Of a DNA stretch of 64,000 nt, positions 1-8,252 are shown piece by piece. Origin of the DNA: Alteribacillus bidgolensis (GTDB lineage Bacteria > Bacillota > Bacilli > Bacillales > Marinococcaceae); contig NZ_KZ614149.1 of NCBI RefSeq assembly GCF_002886255.1, positions 1,612,001-1,676,000 on the forward strand. Direction: 5' to 3'. Each line of letters begins with the position of its first letter. Position 1 is the first letter of the stretch. The notes under the pieces are model-generated. The model saw only the letters and a list, made by a program, of their open reading frames with translations, did not search any database and had not been told where the DNA came from. The position numbers and the translations under genes were made by a program.

Positions 1-178
1 AGAGAAGTAAGCTCCCTCCCCCAAGCCTTGCGCCAAGTAAGGAACCGGCAAGCATCACACCGAGTGTCTGTGCTGTGATTGGTACGGGTGTAAACGGAAG
101 CGGGATCGGCGGCATTAATCCGAGCACCCCGACTACTGCTGCAAACATAGCCACATACATCATATTTCTTGTTTTCAT
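1..178 (-). CDS. bioY: BioY biotin transporter substrate-binding subunit, 3' end cut by window edge
   Basis: Only the first 59 codons are inside the window. The protein starts MKTRNMMYVAMFAAV and continues with PPIPLPFTPVPITAQTLGV and a glycine-rich GSLLGARLGGG segment, which is the N-terminal pattern of BioY, the membrane S-component of the biotin ECF transporter. The ATG at 178 is preceded by an AGGAGG ribosome site at about 187-192. A promoter overlapped by a BirA-type operator lies just upstream, which independently supports a biotin gene. The family is about 190 residues, so two thirds is missing here. Confidence 0.9.
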   Translation of the reverse strand, partial: MKTRNMMYVAMFAAVVGVLGLMPPIPLPFTPVPITAQTLGVMLAGSLLGARLGGGSLLL

Positions 179-210
179 TCTCAACGTCCTCCTAATATAA
201 GTATATGGAG

Positions 211-262
211 AATGTAAAACAAGAAGGCTTATATGTCAACTTAAATTTTAAACAAGTTTACA
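211..262 (-). promoter_or_regulatory. bioY promoter with BirA operator
   Basis: On the minus strand a -35 TTGACA (234-239) is separated by 17 bp from a -10 TACATT (211-216). Overlapping the -35 is a near-perfect inverted repeat, TGTCAAC (234-240), 15 bp, GTTTACA (256-262). It fits the known BirA operator form TGTnAAC-N14-16-GTTnACA. Biotinyl-AMP-loaded BirA would block polymerase here and shut off bioY when biotin is plentiful. Confidence 0.85.
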
Positions 263-357
263 TATCATTAACATTATCAGTTGACTTCTTCTCGATTTAG
301 ACGAGATACTTATAGTAAAGTATACGTGCTCGATCCTTTTTTGGAAAGGGGCAGCGC

Positions 358-750
358 ATGAAAGATGAAGTAATGGTCATACGCATGACACCTCACATTG
401 GCGGAGATTGATGCGGAGGAATTACTGATGACGGGTTCATCAGCATGCACGATACATTTAAAGACGTTCGTAAGGAAATGGAAGAGATCGGGATCGTTTA
501 CCGTGATATTCGCAAAATATACGGGGACGAAATAGAAATCATTTACCTTGACCCGAGAAACACATTTTCTATTCTCGTTTATTTTCTACGCCACTGGAAA
601 GCAGGGTCTATCTGCTTCTTTGAATTATGCAAAGTAATCTGTTTTGGCATACGCCGTTCTTCGTTTTTTTATAATGGCCACTGGCTGAATCCTGACAAAA
701 CATGGGAAAAAGATGAGCTGCTGCATAAGCTTGAAGAGATGCGGCAGTGA
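358..750 (+). CDS. Small selenoprotein with GGD-Sec-CGG motif (TGA at 409-411 read as Sec18)
   Basis: The reading frame opens at ATG 358, six bases after a GGAAAGGGG ribosome site, and runs through a single in-frame TGA at codon 18 to a TGA stop at 748-750 (130 residues). Around the TGA the protein reads HIGGD-U-CGGITDDG, with Cys19 directly after the proposed Sec. The next in-frame ATG (445) has no ribosome site, so starting there would discard a conserved-looking N-terminus. A perfect 7-bp hairpin follows the TGA (separate entry). The rest (beta-rich IEIIYLDPRN, then VYFLRHWKAG, then SSFFYNGHW) could fit a small thioredoxin-like fold with a redox Sec/Cys near the N-terminus, but that is inference. 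The family is not recognised by name. An automatic caller would report only the 101-residue 445-750 piece. Confidence 0.86.
425..443 (+). promoter_or_regulatory. Putative bacterial SECIS hairpin of the GGD-Sec-CGG gene
   Basis: Stem CTGATGA (425-431) pairs perfectly with TCATCAG (437-443) around loop CGGGT (432-436). The loop begins 21 nt after the TGA and has G at its second position, as SelB-binding bacterial SECIS loops require. Confidence 0.8.
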
Positions 751-774
751 ATTCTTTCTTACCTCTCCCATTCA

Positions 775-870
775 TTTAAGCTTTTTGGCTTCTTTATGGA
801 ATGCCTTGACGTAAGTCCCGGAGTCGGAAACCTTAGTCTTTCTTATACTCTTCCTTTCACCCGCCAAAAA
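775..870. repeat. Degenerate copy of the dispersed intergenic repeat
   Basis: Contains the words TTTTTGGCTTCT, GGAAACCTTAGT and CTTTCTTATACT seen in the better-preserved copies at 35.0, 39.7 and 58.2 kb. It lies between the convergent selenoprotein gene and tagH and holds no coding sequence. Confidence 0.5.
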
Positions 871-871
871 T

Positions 872-904
872 AGTGCCCCAGCTGTAACATCTCGCCGGGG
901 CACT
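872..904 (-). terminator. Terminator of the tag operon
   Basis: AGTGCCCC (872-879) pairs with GGGGCACT (897-904). On the minus strand the stem is followed by a TATTTTT tract immediately after the tagH stop. Confidence 0.8.
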
Positions 905-907
905 TTA

Positions 908-1711
908 TCATACCAATTCTTTGACTTTGCTTTGCCGCTCGAACCCTTTCTGTCTGAATGCTTTTCTCTTTTTCTTTGACCATTTATTATACTCTTTCAG
1001 AAAAGCTTCATAGTCTCCGAGCACGTCTTCCATTTCTCCGTAAGCTTTCTTCTCGCCAAATTCAAGCCACATGATTTTATTGCAAAACTCTTTCATTTGC
1101 GCAATTGAATGACTGACGAAAAACATGGTTTTGCCGCGTTCTTTAAATTCTTTCATCTTTTCGAGGCTTTTTTTCGCAAAAGCTTTATCCCCAACGGACA
1201 AGGCCTCATCGACAATTAAAATATCGGGGTCAATGCTGACGTTGATCGCAAAGCCAAGCCGTGATTTCATCCCTTTCGAATAAGACTTCACCGGCTGGTC
1301 AATAAATTTATCAAGTTCGGCAAAATCGATAATGTCCTGCTCCATGTTCTTGATTTCTTTTCTATTAAAGCCAAGCATCAAGCATTTTAGTTCAATGTTT
1401 TCTCTGCCGGTTAATTTGTTGTTTAAACCGGCGGACACATCAATAATAGCTGTTTCACCGTTAATACTGATTTCGCCGCTCGTTTCCGGAACAATACCTG
1501 AAATGATATTGGACAGGGTAGATTTCCCTGAGCCGTTCACCCCGACTAACCCGATGATATCGCCTTTTTCTGCTTCAAAAGAAACATCTCTCAACGCGTA
1601 AAATTCTTCTCCAAAACTTTTCGGAAGCAAAAGGTCTTTTAAGCGTTCGGATTGGGTGTTATATAGTTTAAACTTTTTCGTCACATTTTTAGCAACGATC
1701 GCTTTTGTCAT
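908..1711 (-). CDS. tagH: Teichoic acid export ABC transporter ATP-binding protein TagH
   Basis: ATPase of the two-component exporter that moves finished wall teichoic acid across the cytoplasmic membrane. Visible motifs: Walker A GVNGSGKST near residue 60, signature region YSKGMKSRLGFAINVS, Walker B DILIVDEALSVGD and the switch histidine in FFVSHS. The stretch NNKLTGRENIELKCLMLGF is typical of TagH and O-antigen exporters. The protein ends soon after the ABC domain (267 residues), so it lacks the long C-terminal extension of Bacillus subtilis TagH. ATG 1711 was chosen; a GTG three codons upstream (1720) is possible. It is last in the operon, followed by a terminator. Confidence 0.93.
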   Translation of the reverse strand: MTKAIVAKNVTKKFKLYNTQSERLKDLLLPKSFGEEFYALRDVSFEAEKGDIIGLVGVNGSGKSTLSNIISGIVPETSGEISINGETAIIDVSAGLNNKLTGRENIELKCLMLGFNRKEIKNMEQDIIDFAELDKFIDQPVKSYSKGMKSRLGFAINVSIDPDILIVDEALSVGDKAFAKKSLEKMKEFKERGKTMFFVSHSIAQMKEFCNKIMWLEFGEKKAYGEMEDVLGDYEAFLKEYNKWSKKKRKAFRQKGFERQSKVKELV

Positions 1712-1768
1712 CTTTATCACATCCGTCTACATTTTCTATATGCTGCTGTAAACGTCCTTTGCAGTCTT

Positions 1769-2575
1769 TTATAAAAAATCAATAAAATGACGGCGAAAAC
1801 GCATATGCAGCATCGAACCTATGACAAAAAGAACGACTACAATGCTCCAGAAATACAGCGTATATTGCCAGTGCTCAATAAAATACCATGATTCTCCAAA
1901 AAAGGCAGCTCGGTATCCTTCTACTAAATAATAGAGCGGATTAAGCTGCATTAACGATTGAATGTTGTCCGGAAGCACTTCTGTTACCCATAAAAACGGT
2001 GTTAAATAAAGCAAAACACGAATCGTCGATTGAATAAACATTTGCGCATCGCGGATAACCGTAGTTACGGTGGAAAAAATCAGTACCACGGCAATAATTA
2101 AAATCAGCATGCTGAAAATAAAATAAGGAAACTGTAAATAATACATATTCACCGGATATCCTGAAAACTGCATAAAAATAATAATTATTAATAATAAGAC
2201 AAAATGCGGATAAAGCTTTGATACGACAACATAAGCAGGGATCACGCTAGTAGGAAAACTCATCTTCGATACCATTCGGATCTTCGTATAGATCGCTTTG
2301 GATCCTTGTGTGACAGCAGGCTGAACAAAAAACCAGATGGTAATACCGGCCATCATCCAGCTGAGAAAAGGAACGCCGTCCACTCCTTCATTATCTCGAA
2401 TACCATACCCAAACACGAACCAATAAATCGCTATAAAAAAGGCCGGTGTAATTAACTCCCAAAGCGGGCCTAGATAATTATTGTTATTTTTTATCTTAAT
2501 TTCATATAGAGCGAGACGGTTAATAAGATACATGCTCTGCCATAACTCTTTTAAAATCGTACCAACAGATTTCAT
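1769..2575 (-). CDS. tagG: Teichoic acid export ABC transporter permease TagG
   Basis: Polytopic ABC-2 type permease of about 268 residues, partner of the ATPase encoded 57 bp downstream. The N-terminal YEIKIKNNNNYLGPLWELITP followed by hydrophobic helices is diagnostic of TagG/RfbA-type polysaccharide exporters, as is the PFLWVTEVLP...NPLYYLVEGYR segment near the C-terminus. About six membrane spans are visible. Two in-frame ATGs lie close together; the second (2575) sits seven bases after an AGAAGG site and was preferred over 2581. Confidence 0.93.
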   Translation of the reverse strand: MKSVGTILKELWQSMYLINRLALYEIKIKNNNNYLGPLWELITPAFFIAIYWFVFGYGIRDNEGVDGVPFLSWMMAGITIWFFVQPAVTQGSKAIYTKIRMVSKMSFPTSVIPAYVVVSKLYPHFVLLLIIIIFMQFSGYPVNMYYLQFPYFIFSMLILIIAVVLIFSTVTTVIRDAQMFIQSTIRVLLYLTPFLWVTEVLPDNIQSLMQLNPLYYLVEGYRAAFFGESWYFIEHWQYTLYFWSIVVVLFVIGSMLHMRFRRHFIDFL

Positions 2576-2599
2576 CGTCATACCTTCTTTTTATATCCT

Positions 2600-3844
2600 T
2601 CACTGCTTATCAAATACGTGCGCGATGACACGATTAGAAGCTTCTCCGTCTTCTAGTGAATGAAACGTACTTTCGAACCATTCCACATGCGGTTTAAATC
2701 TGGTTCGTATCGAGTCTGCCTGTTTTACTTCTTCGATGATTTCCTCTGTTGTCGTAACAAGCGGGCCGGGTGCTTCGTTTTCAAAGTCAAAATAAAAGCC
2801 TCTCAGCTGGTCGCGGTAGCTTTCAATATCATATACATAAAAGATCATCGGCCTTTTTAAGACACCAAAATCAAACATAACGGAAGAATAGTCCGTAATT
2901 AACACATCACCAATAATATAGAGATCGCGGATGTCTGGATAATTAGAGCCGTCGAATGCAAATTCTTCATAGTCTTTCAAATTGAGTTTATCAGAAACTA
3001 AATAATGCAGTCTTAATACAATCACATATTCATCACCGAGTTCTTCGCGCATACGATCAAGATCCATCTGTACCGCAAACTTATACTTTCCGATGAAATG
3101 ATACTCATTATCCCGCCACGTTGGTGCATATAAAATCACTTTTTTATCGTCGGGAATTCCGAGCCTTTCTTTTATTTTTTCCTCATCTTCCTTTGTATAA
3201 TGAAACAAATAGTCATTTCTAGGATAGCCTGTTTCTAGCAGGTCCTGTTCAAAATGAAAGGCTCTTCTAAAAATCTCAGAAGAGTACGTATTCGGAGAAA
3301 CGAGATAGTTCCATCTACTAGCTTCTGCCACGAAATTCCGCTTATACATTTCCGTTGTTGTCCCCGGCATGAGCACTTCTTCCATGTCTAACGCCAATTT
3401 TTTCAAAGGCGTGCCATGCCAGGTCTGCAAATACACCGTGTCATGCGGCTTTGCGATCCACTTTGGAAGCCTGCTGTTGAACACCCAATATTTCGCCCGC
3501 ATCATAACGATAAACCACTTTAATGAAAAACGGCTGATCGTGCGAACTCCATGCTCATCAAAGCGTGATTTAAAACGATGGTCAATACTCCAATAATAAA
3601 TAAAGTTTCTGTCTTGTTCTATAAGTGTTTCATAAATCGCTCTAGGGTTACAGCTGTATTGTTTGCCTAAAAAGCTTTCAAATACGATAATGTTTTTCTT
3701 CTTAGGCAGACGTCCGACAAGAAGCGAAACCCCGCGGTAAAAACGGCGTACCTTTTTTGATTTTTTAATTTTGTTCCATCGCTTTGTAAATTTCTTTTTG
3801 AATTTTTTCTTAAATTTCTTAAATCGTTTTTTCATTTGATTCAA
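2600..3844 (-). CDS. CDP-glycerol glycerophosphotransferase (TagB/TagF family)
   Basis: Builds the glycerol-phosphate linkage or chain of wall teichoic acid from CDP-glycerol at the cytoplasmic membrane face. Family motifs are LQTWHGTPLKKL near residue 140, LETGYPRND, ILYAPTWRDNEY and TDYSSVMFDFG near residue 320. The first 35 residues are extremely lysine-rich (KKRFKKFKKKFKKK), a probable membrane-surface anchor. At 414 residues it is near TagB length and far shorter than TagF, so primase versus polymerase activity is undecided. Start is TTG 3844 or ATG 3835. It lies between tagD and tagG in one transcription unit. Confidence 0.9.
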   Translation of the reverse strand: MNQMKKRFKKFKKKFKKKFTKRWNKIKKSKKVRRFYRGVSLLVGRLPKKKNIIVFESFLGKQYSCNPRAIYETLIEQDRNFIYYWSIDHRFKSRFDEHGVRTISRFSLKWFIVMMRAKYWVFNSRLPKWIAKPHDTVYLQTWHGTPLKKLALDMEEVLMPGTTTEMYKRNFVAEASRWNYLVSPNTYSSEIFRRAFHFEQDLLETGYPRNDYLFHYTKEDEEKIKERLGIPDDKKVILYAPTWRDNEYHFIGKYKFAVQMDLDRMREELGDEYVIVLRLHYLVSDKLNLKDYEEFAFDGSNYPDIRDLYIIGDVLITDYSSVMFDFGVLKRPMIFYVYDIESYRDQLRGFYFDFENEAPGPLVTTTEEIIEEVKQADSIRTRFKPHVEWFESTFHSLEDGEASNRVIAHVFDKQ

Positions 3845-3950
3845 TACCCTTCTGATTCAAAAAGTAATATGGTTACACTGCTCGATCTATTATAAACGTT
3901 TTACCATGTGGAGACAAAAAAGAAAAAGAGAGAAAAAATCCTCTCTCTTT

Positions 3951-4349
3951 CTAATAAGCATTTGCAAGAAGCAGTTCTTTTTTGATTTTTGTAGTAGAAA
4001 TATTAGCGGTTCTTGGTAAATAAATGACTTCACAATAAGGCTTAAGGTAGTCGAATTTCCCTTTCCAATCATCTCCCATCACAAGAGCATCTACTTTATG
4101 ATCAAGGATGTCTTCTACCTTCTGCTCCCATTTTTCTTCGGGAATAACTTCATCCACATAACGGACTGCTTCTAAGATCATTTTTCTCTGTTCATATGAA
4201 TAATATGCTTTCTTATTTTTCAATGCGTTAAATTCATCTGTAGAAATAGCTACAATGAGATAATCTCCTAAGGCCTTTGCGCGTTTTAGTATATTAATAT
4301 GGCCCCAGTGCAGTAAATCAAATGTTCCATAAGTGATAACTTTCTTCAT
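3951..4349 (-). CDS. tagD: Glycerol-3-phosphate cytidylyltransferase TagD
   Basis: Makes CDP-glycerol from CTP and sn-glycerol-3-phosphate, the donor used by the glycerophosphotransferase encoded next. It is a 132-residue nucleotidyltransferase with the HxGH motif in GTFDLLHWGHINIL near residue 8-21 and the RTANISTTKIK motif (near residue 113) that completes the CTP site, at the standard family length. It is first in the operon, 106 bp upstream of the transferase, with its own promoter at 4472-4480. Confidence 0.95.
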   Translation of the reverse strand: MKKVITYGTFDLLHWGHINILKRAKALGDYLIVAISTDEFNALKNKKAYYSYEQRKMILEAVRYVDEVIPEEKWEQKVEDILDHKVDALVMGDDWKGKFDYLKPYCEVIYLPRTANISTTKIKKELLLANAY

Positions 4350-4471
4350 TTTAAGCCCTCCTAGCTACATTAGAAACTAGAAAATCAAATTCTATGAGAT
4401 TCTTTACATCTTGTTTACTTTCACTTAATAAATATAATAAAAAAAACATCTTTATTTAGTTGACTTTCAGA

Positions 4472-4480
4472 ATTATATCA
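4472..4480 (-). promoter_or_regulatory. Extended -10 promoter of the tag operon
   Basis: On the minus strand TGATATAAT forms an extended -10 (TGn plus consensus TATAAT). The -35 at 17 bp is poor, as is common with extended -10 elements. It lies about 120 bp upstream of the tagD ATG. The remainder of 4350-4630 is AT-rich leader with no other recognisable feature. Confidence 0.6.
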
Positions 4481-4630
4481 CACCCATCAACTATTCACTA
4501 TAAACTATTGATGAAATATCTGCTTATTTATATAAAAAAGTATGTGAAAATCTCAATTATCAAAGAAATTTTTTCCATTTAAACATTCTATGTGCGATTA
4601 TATCAGGCTTTTAGATTGGCGGCAGTAAAA

Positions 4631-4668
4631 AGAGGCATCATTGTCATCAAATGGACAAGGATGCCTCT
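4631..4668 (-). terminator. Terminator after the 4689-4913 gene
   Basis: AGAGGCATC (4631-4639) pairs with GATGCCTCT (4660-4668), followed on the minus strand by TTTTTACTG. Confidence 0.75.
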
Positions 4669-4688
4669 TTGCTTTCCAGTCCGGTTTG

Positions 4689-4913
4689 TTACGTTTTATT
4701 CGTAAACAGCTGTCCTTTATAACCGTCTTGAGCCGTCCCTTCCGTTCTTGCCATTTTTCCTTCTTCAGCAAGCTTTTCCAGCGAGGCTAGGACGTCTTCT
4801 AGTGGTTTTTCATTGTCAAACAGCTCTTCATTTATCTCAGCCGGTGAAAATACTTTGCCATCTCTTTGGTCCACATCTACGTTCTGGATAAAATTATAGA
4901 TTTCTTTGTCCAC
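4689..4913 (-). CDS. Hypothetical protein, small acidic, winged-helix-like
   Basis: A 74-residue soluble protein (MDKEIYNFIQNVDVDQRDG...) not recognised by name. The segment VFSPAEINEELF...LEDVLASLEKLAEEGKM has the helix-turn-helix rhythm of a small winged-helix domain, so DNA binding is possible but unproven. GTG 4913 is preferred because AAAGGA lies eight bases upstream; ATG 4934 would overlap that site. It is a single gene ending in a clear terminator. Confidence 0.7.
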   Translation of the reverse strand: MDKEIYNFIQNVDVDQRDGKVFSPAEINEELFDNEKPLEDVLASLEKLAEEGKMARTEGTAQDGYKGQLFTNKT

Positions 4914-5069
4914 TCCTATCATCCTTTCCTGCATGGATTGTTAGCAGATATCTATCTTTAACCATATTAATATATTGTTAAACTTTTGTTTATATTAAGT
5001 TTTCAATCATCAAATTTTCAAATAAGAAAACATAAGTTGGGCACTCCTAATAAACGGGGTGAATCACAT

Positions 5070-7046
5070 ATGCGGAAGAAATATATTCTTTGGACTTTTG
5101 GGGTAATTTTTATTATCTTTCTATTTGGAGGCGTTACTGCTTTTTTCACAGGTCATTATCGGTTTGCTTATACTCCCTCTTTCGATAAAGTGCTTAATAA
5201 TGAAGAAATTTATAAAAACGGCAGGCCGGAAGAATCGTATAACGTCTGGGGAGAAAGCATTTCAGACAAAGAAGCAGACACGCTTCGTGCATCTGTCGAA
5301 GGGAAAAAGAAACTATTACCTGGAGAAGGTGCTGTGAAGGTGGACACCGATCTTCTTGATCTCGGACGTGAGGTTTTTTATGAAGAGACATTTGGAAATG
5401 AAGTGTTTCTTACAGATGTAATGGGAATACTGGACGGTCCTATATCGCTCTGGAATATGTCGAAAGCGGCACTTGCTTTAAGAGGAAAAGGAACAAACAA
5501 CTTGCAGGTAGAATTAAGTGAAACAGTGAAGGTGGGAGATCAAACATTTAAAAAAGGAGAAAAAATAGACACAGGGCTTGCTGTGCCAAAAGGATCTATC
5601 ATGCCGCTTGGTATGCCTGTGACGCTTGACCGCGGGAAACTGAAAGCAGGAGTGACCTGTGCAGCCTGTCATGCCCAAGTTGAAACCACAACCGGGAAAG
5701 TGGTAGAAGGAGCGACAAATACAAACTTTAATGTCGGTCTTTTAATGGCGATGGCAAGCAATTCCGCAGCTTATTTTACGCACACAGAGAAAAAAAACCT
5801 CGAAGCCTACATAACAGCTTCTAGTCGTTCTATTGAAAATTCAGATGGAAAAACGGAATCGTTACCCGATCCCGATCAGCTTGAAAAAGATGTAGAAAAA
5901 ACGTTGATGAGCTGGCCACCCGGCTTTTTTGACGCAACGATTGACCAAGAAGCCAATCCTACACAAGTCGGTGATTCTTTTACTTTTGGCGATCATCCGT
6001 ACAGTTGGAGCGGAATGGGAATGGCTGGTGCTTTTAATGGCTTAACTACCCTTAGCAATAATGTACATGCGCAAGGAGCAGACTCCCTTGCTCAATCTTC
6101 TATCAGTAAAGGCATGTTTGATATCGATAAGGAAGTCTATATTGGGACGATTCTTCAGCGCGCCGCAAACAAAAACTTTCGTTACCGTCCTGATTCAGAT
6201 GAGAAACCAAGTGAATTTTTAGAAAAAGCAGCACCGCATCCTAACACCCCAGGAGTTAATGATCTAGTGAAACTCCCGACTTTCCCAAATGTGACGCTTG
6301 CTGCTCCGGATGGCTTAGTCGTTTCAAGTCCAGGTTACCGGGTCAATGAACAAAATAATGCTGTTGCAGCGTACCAAAATACGCTTGTTCCGCCAAAGCC
6401 AAACAGAGACCAAGACACGAAAACGATCGAACAAGGAAGAAAAGTATTTGAAAAGGCTGGCTGCATAAAATGCCATGCGGGACGTTATAAAACGAATAAC
6501 AAAATCATACCCGCCAAAGAAGCAGGAACGAATCCTTCTCGAGCCAAAGCATTAGCTGGAACACAAAAGGTTTGGGACGAGGCGGCGATTTATTCACCAG
6601 ACACCCCTGTTCCCGTTCCAAATGCAGCGAAGAAATTAAACATACCATCTAACAATTTTTCAAAAAAAGATGTAGAATTAGCCTTTGCTCATAATGATTC
6701 GGATGGCGGTTACAAGGTAAAAGGCCTGGCCGGAGTATACTGGCAGGCCCCCTATCTACATGATGGCGGGGTGGCTGTTGGACCAGACAAAAACACGGAT
6801 CTTGGCATCCCTGGTACATTTCATAATGGTAAAAGACCAGACCCCTATAACAGCATGCAGGCTTTAGTCGATGAGTCACTTCGTAAGCAGGTAGTGGATG
6901 CAAATCATTCTTCGAGCGAGTTAAGAAAATTAAATATTGAGGGAAGCGGTCATGCGTTTTGGGCAGATGAAAAGCGCGGATTTTCAAAAGATGAACAGAA
7001 TGCGCTAATCGAATATGTGCTGCAAATAGACGGAGAAGAGGAATGA
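5070..7046 (+). CDS. Membrane-anchored di-heme c-type cytochrome
   Basis: A 658-residue exported protein with an N-terminal hydrophobic anchor (residues 6-27) and two heme c attachment motifs, CAACH (197-201) and CIKCH (465-469). The size, two-heme layout and the segments PWxx-like YSWSGMGMAGAFNGLT and YWQAPYLHDGG fit the di-heme peroxidase/RoxA-like superfamily that Gram-positives carry on the outer face of the membrane. The electron partner cannot be read from the sequence. ATG 5070 has GGGGTGA eight bases upstream; the longer open frame to 4986 lacks a site. It appears to be monocistronic with its own terminator. Confidence 0.82.
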   Translation: MRKKYILWTFGVIFIIFLFGGVTAFFTGHYRFAYTPSFDKVLNNEEIYKNGRPEESYNVWGESISDKEADTLRASVEGKKKLLPGEGAVKVDTDLLDLGREVFYEETFGNEVFLTDVMGILDGPISLWNMSKAALALRGKGTNNLQVELSETVKVGDQTFKKGEKIDTGLAVPKGSIMPLGMPVTLDRGKLKAGVTCAACHAQVETTTGKVVEGATNTNFNVGLLMAMASNSAAYFTHTEKKNLEAYITASSRSIENSDGKTESLPDPDQLEKDVEKTLMSWPPGFFDATIDQEANPTQVGDSFTFGDHPYSWSGMGMAGAFNGLTTLSNNVHAQGADSLAQSSISKGMFDIDKEVYIGTILQRAANKNFRYRPDSDEKPSEFLEKAAPHPNTPGVNDLVKLPTFPNVTLAAPDGLVVSSPGYRVNEQNNAVAAYQNTLVPPKPNRDQDTKTIEQGRKVFEKAGCIKCHAGRYKTNNKIIPAKEAGTNPSRAKALAGTQKVWDEAAIYSPDTPVPVPNAAKKLNIPSNNFSKKDVELAFAHNDSDGGYKVKGLAGVYWQAPYLHDGGVAVGPDKNTDLGIPGTFHNGKRPDPYNSMQALVDESLRKQVVDANHSSSELRKLNIEGSGHAFWADEKRGFSKDEQNALIEYVLQIDGEEE

Positions 7047-7062
7047 GCTCCTCTTCTTTTTT
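7034..7062 (+). terminator. Terminator of the di-heme cytochrome gene
   Basis: AGAAGAGGA (7034-7042) pairs with TCCTCTTCT (7049-7057), then a run of T. The upstream arm overlaps the last codons of the gene. Confidence 0.8.
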
Positions 7063-7383
7063 ACGGCTCTTTAGACGAATGTAAATGGCTGCATACGGCT
7101 GGTAAATTCCGAGATTCGGATAGTATTTTGGAATTTCAAATATAATTGTAAAAATATGGATGTAAAATTCAAAAAAAATAAACGTATGCATGACGTCCGC
7201 GGACTTTTAAGTGCCTTCCAAAACTCTATGAAAGACGTCGCTGATGTTTGTGCTGTAATTTGATAAAAAGCACTTTAAAATATAGGGCATCATTCCGTTA
7301 TTCTTTGCAAAAATGAAAGAAATTCGCAGCGAATAACGGAACCCAGGTTATAATTTAAGTCTGCAAAAATTAGGACACCCTGT
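7063..7383. other. Intergenic region with no recognisable feature
   Basis: An AT-rich spacer between convergent genes. No credible open frame, repeat copy or second terminator was found. Confidence 0.5.
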
Positions 7384-7590
7384 TTATTTTCCATGTGATT
7401 CATAGGATCTGTTCCTAAAAAAATGAATCGCATTAGCGGCAATTCCAATCCCGCCTGTTACAGCAAAGAGAGCAGGAATAAGCCATGTGTAGGAGTCAAA
7501 GGATTCTGTAAGCAGACGATACGCTCCCCAGCCGCATAAAAGAAAAGATCCAAAGAAACCTAAGGCAGGTTTTGTTTTACGGTGTGCCAT
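7384..7590 (-). CDS. Small membrane protein, unknown function
   Basis: A 68-residue protein with two hydrophobic spans (about residues 9-27 and 33-54), a basic N-terminus (MAHRKTKPALG) and a basic tail. ATG 7590 follows AAGGGGG by five bases. It starts 10 bp after the stop of the VOC gene, so the two are co-transcribed. The family is not recognised. Confidence 0.65.
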   Translation of the reverse strand: MAHRKTKPALGFFGSFLLCGWGAYRLLTESFDSYTWLIPALFAVTGGIGIAANAIHFFRNRSYESHGK

Positions 7591-7600
7591 AATGGCCCCC

Positions 7601-7981
7601 TTACAACTGGCAATTAAGCATCCAGCCAATTCCGTATCTATCAATTAAGTTGGCATGAAGTGCTCCCCAAAACGTTTCTTGCAGCTCCACCCCTACTTCT
7701 GCCCCTTCTTGAATGGATTCATATACTTTTTTTATTTCCTCTTTTTCTTCAAACTCTAGTAATACGTAAACATTGTTTCCCTGGGTTATCTTTCCATAAT
7801 CTTGGAAGACATCTGAGAAATGAATGATTTGATCGCTCATATGAAGTTCTGCGTGCATGTACTTTCCACCATGCTCTTCCAATGCCTGTACGTTTTTTAT
7901 TTCACCGCCTAGAACCTCTTCGTAAAATTCCATTGCTTCTTTGCAATTTTCTACCATTATGTAAGGGTGAATACTTTTCAT
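7601..7981 (-). CDS. VOC family (PhnB/glyoxalase-like) protein
   Basis: A 126-residue single-domain protein opening with MKSIHPYIMVENCKEAMEF, the PhnB-like start of the vicinal oxygen chelate fold, with the later HAELHMSDQIIHFSDVF and YGIGWMLN motifs. Metal ligands and substrate cannot be assigned; some members bind antibiotics or alpha-keto thioesters. It leads a two-gene unit with the small membrane protein. Confidence 0.85.
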   Translation of the reverse strand: MKSIHPYIMVENCKEAMEFYEEVLGGEIKNVQALEEHGGKYMHAELHMSDQIIHFSDVFQDYGKITQGNNVYVLLEFEEKEEIKKVYESIQEGAEVGVELQETFWGALHANLIDRYGIGWMLNCQL

Positions 7982-8055
7982 AAATAAGCACCCCTCTCTT
8001 TACCCCTCTTAGTATTCTATAAAAGACAGTTCTGTCCTGCTTTTAAAATAATTAT

Positions 8056-8109
8056 TCAACCTTCTTCGTGTTTTCTTTTATGAATAATAAAGGCAGTGAA
8101 GAAGGTTGA
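8056..8109. repeat. 12-bp inverted repeat upstream of divergent genes
   Basis: TCAACCTTCTTC (8056-8067) and GAAGAAGGTTGA (8098-8109) are perfect complements around a 30-base loop. There is no T run after either arm, so it is not an obvious terminator; an operator or leader structure for the VOC gene (minus) is possible. Confidence 0.55.
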
Positions 8110-8252
8110 GAAGCCGTTTCCTTTAGCAAACAGCTCCAAGGAACTCACAAACACTTCGTGGTGTACTTTTTACTTATACATAAAATTTATATATTTGGTA
8201 AAAAATACATTAAAAATGCTATTTAAACTAATAGAAAATTGAGGAATTCCTC

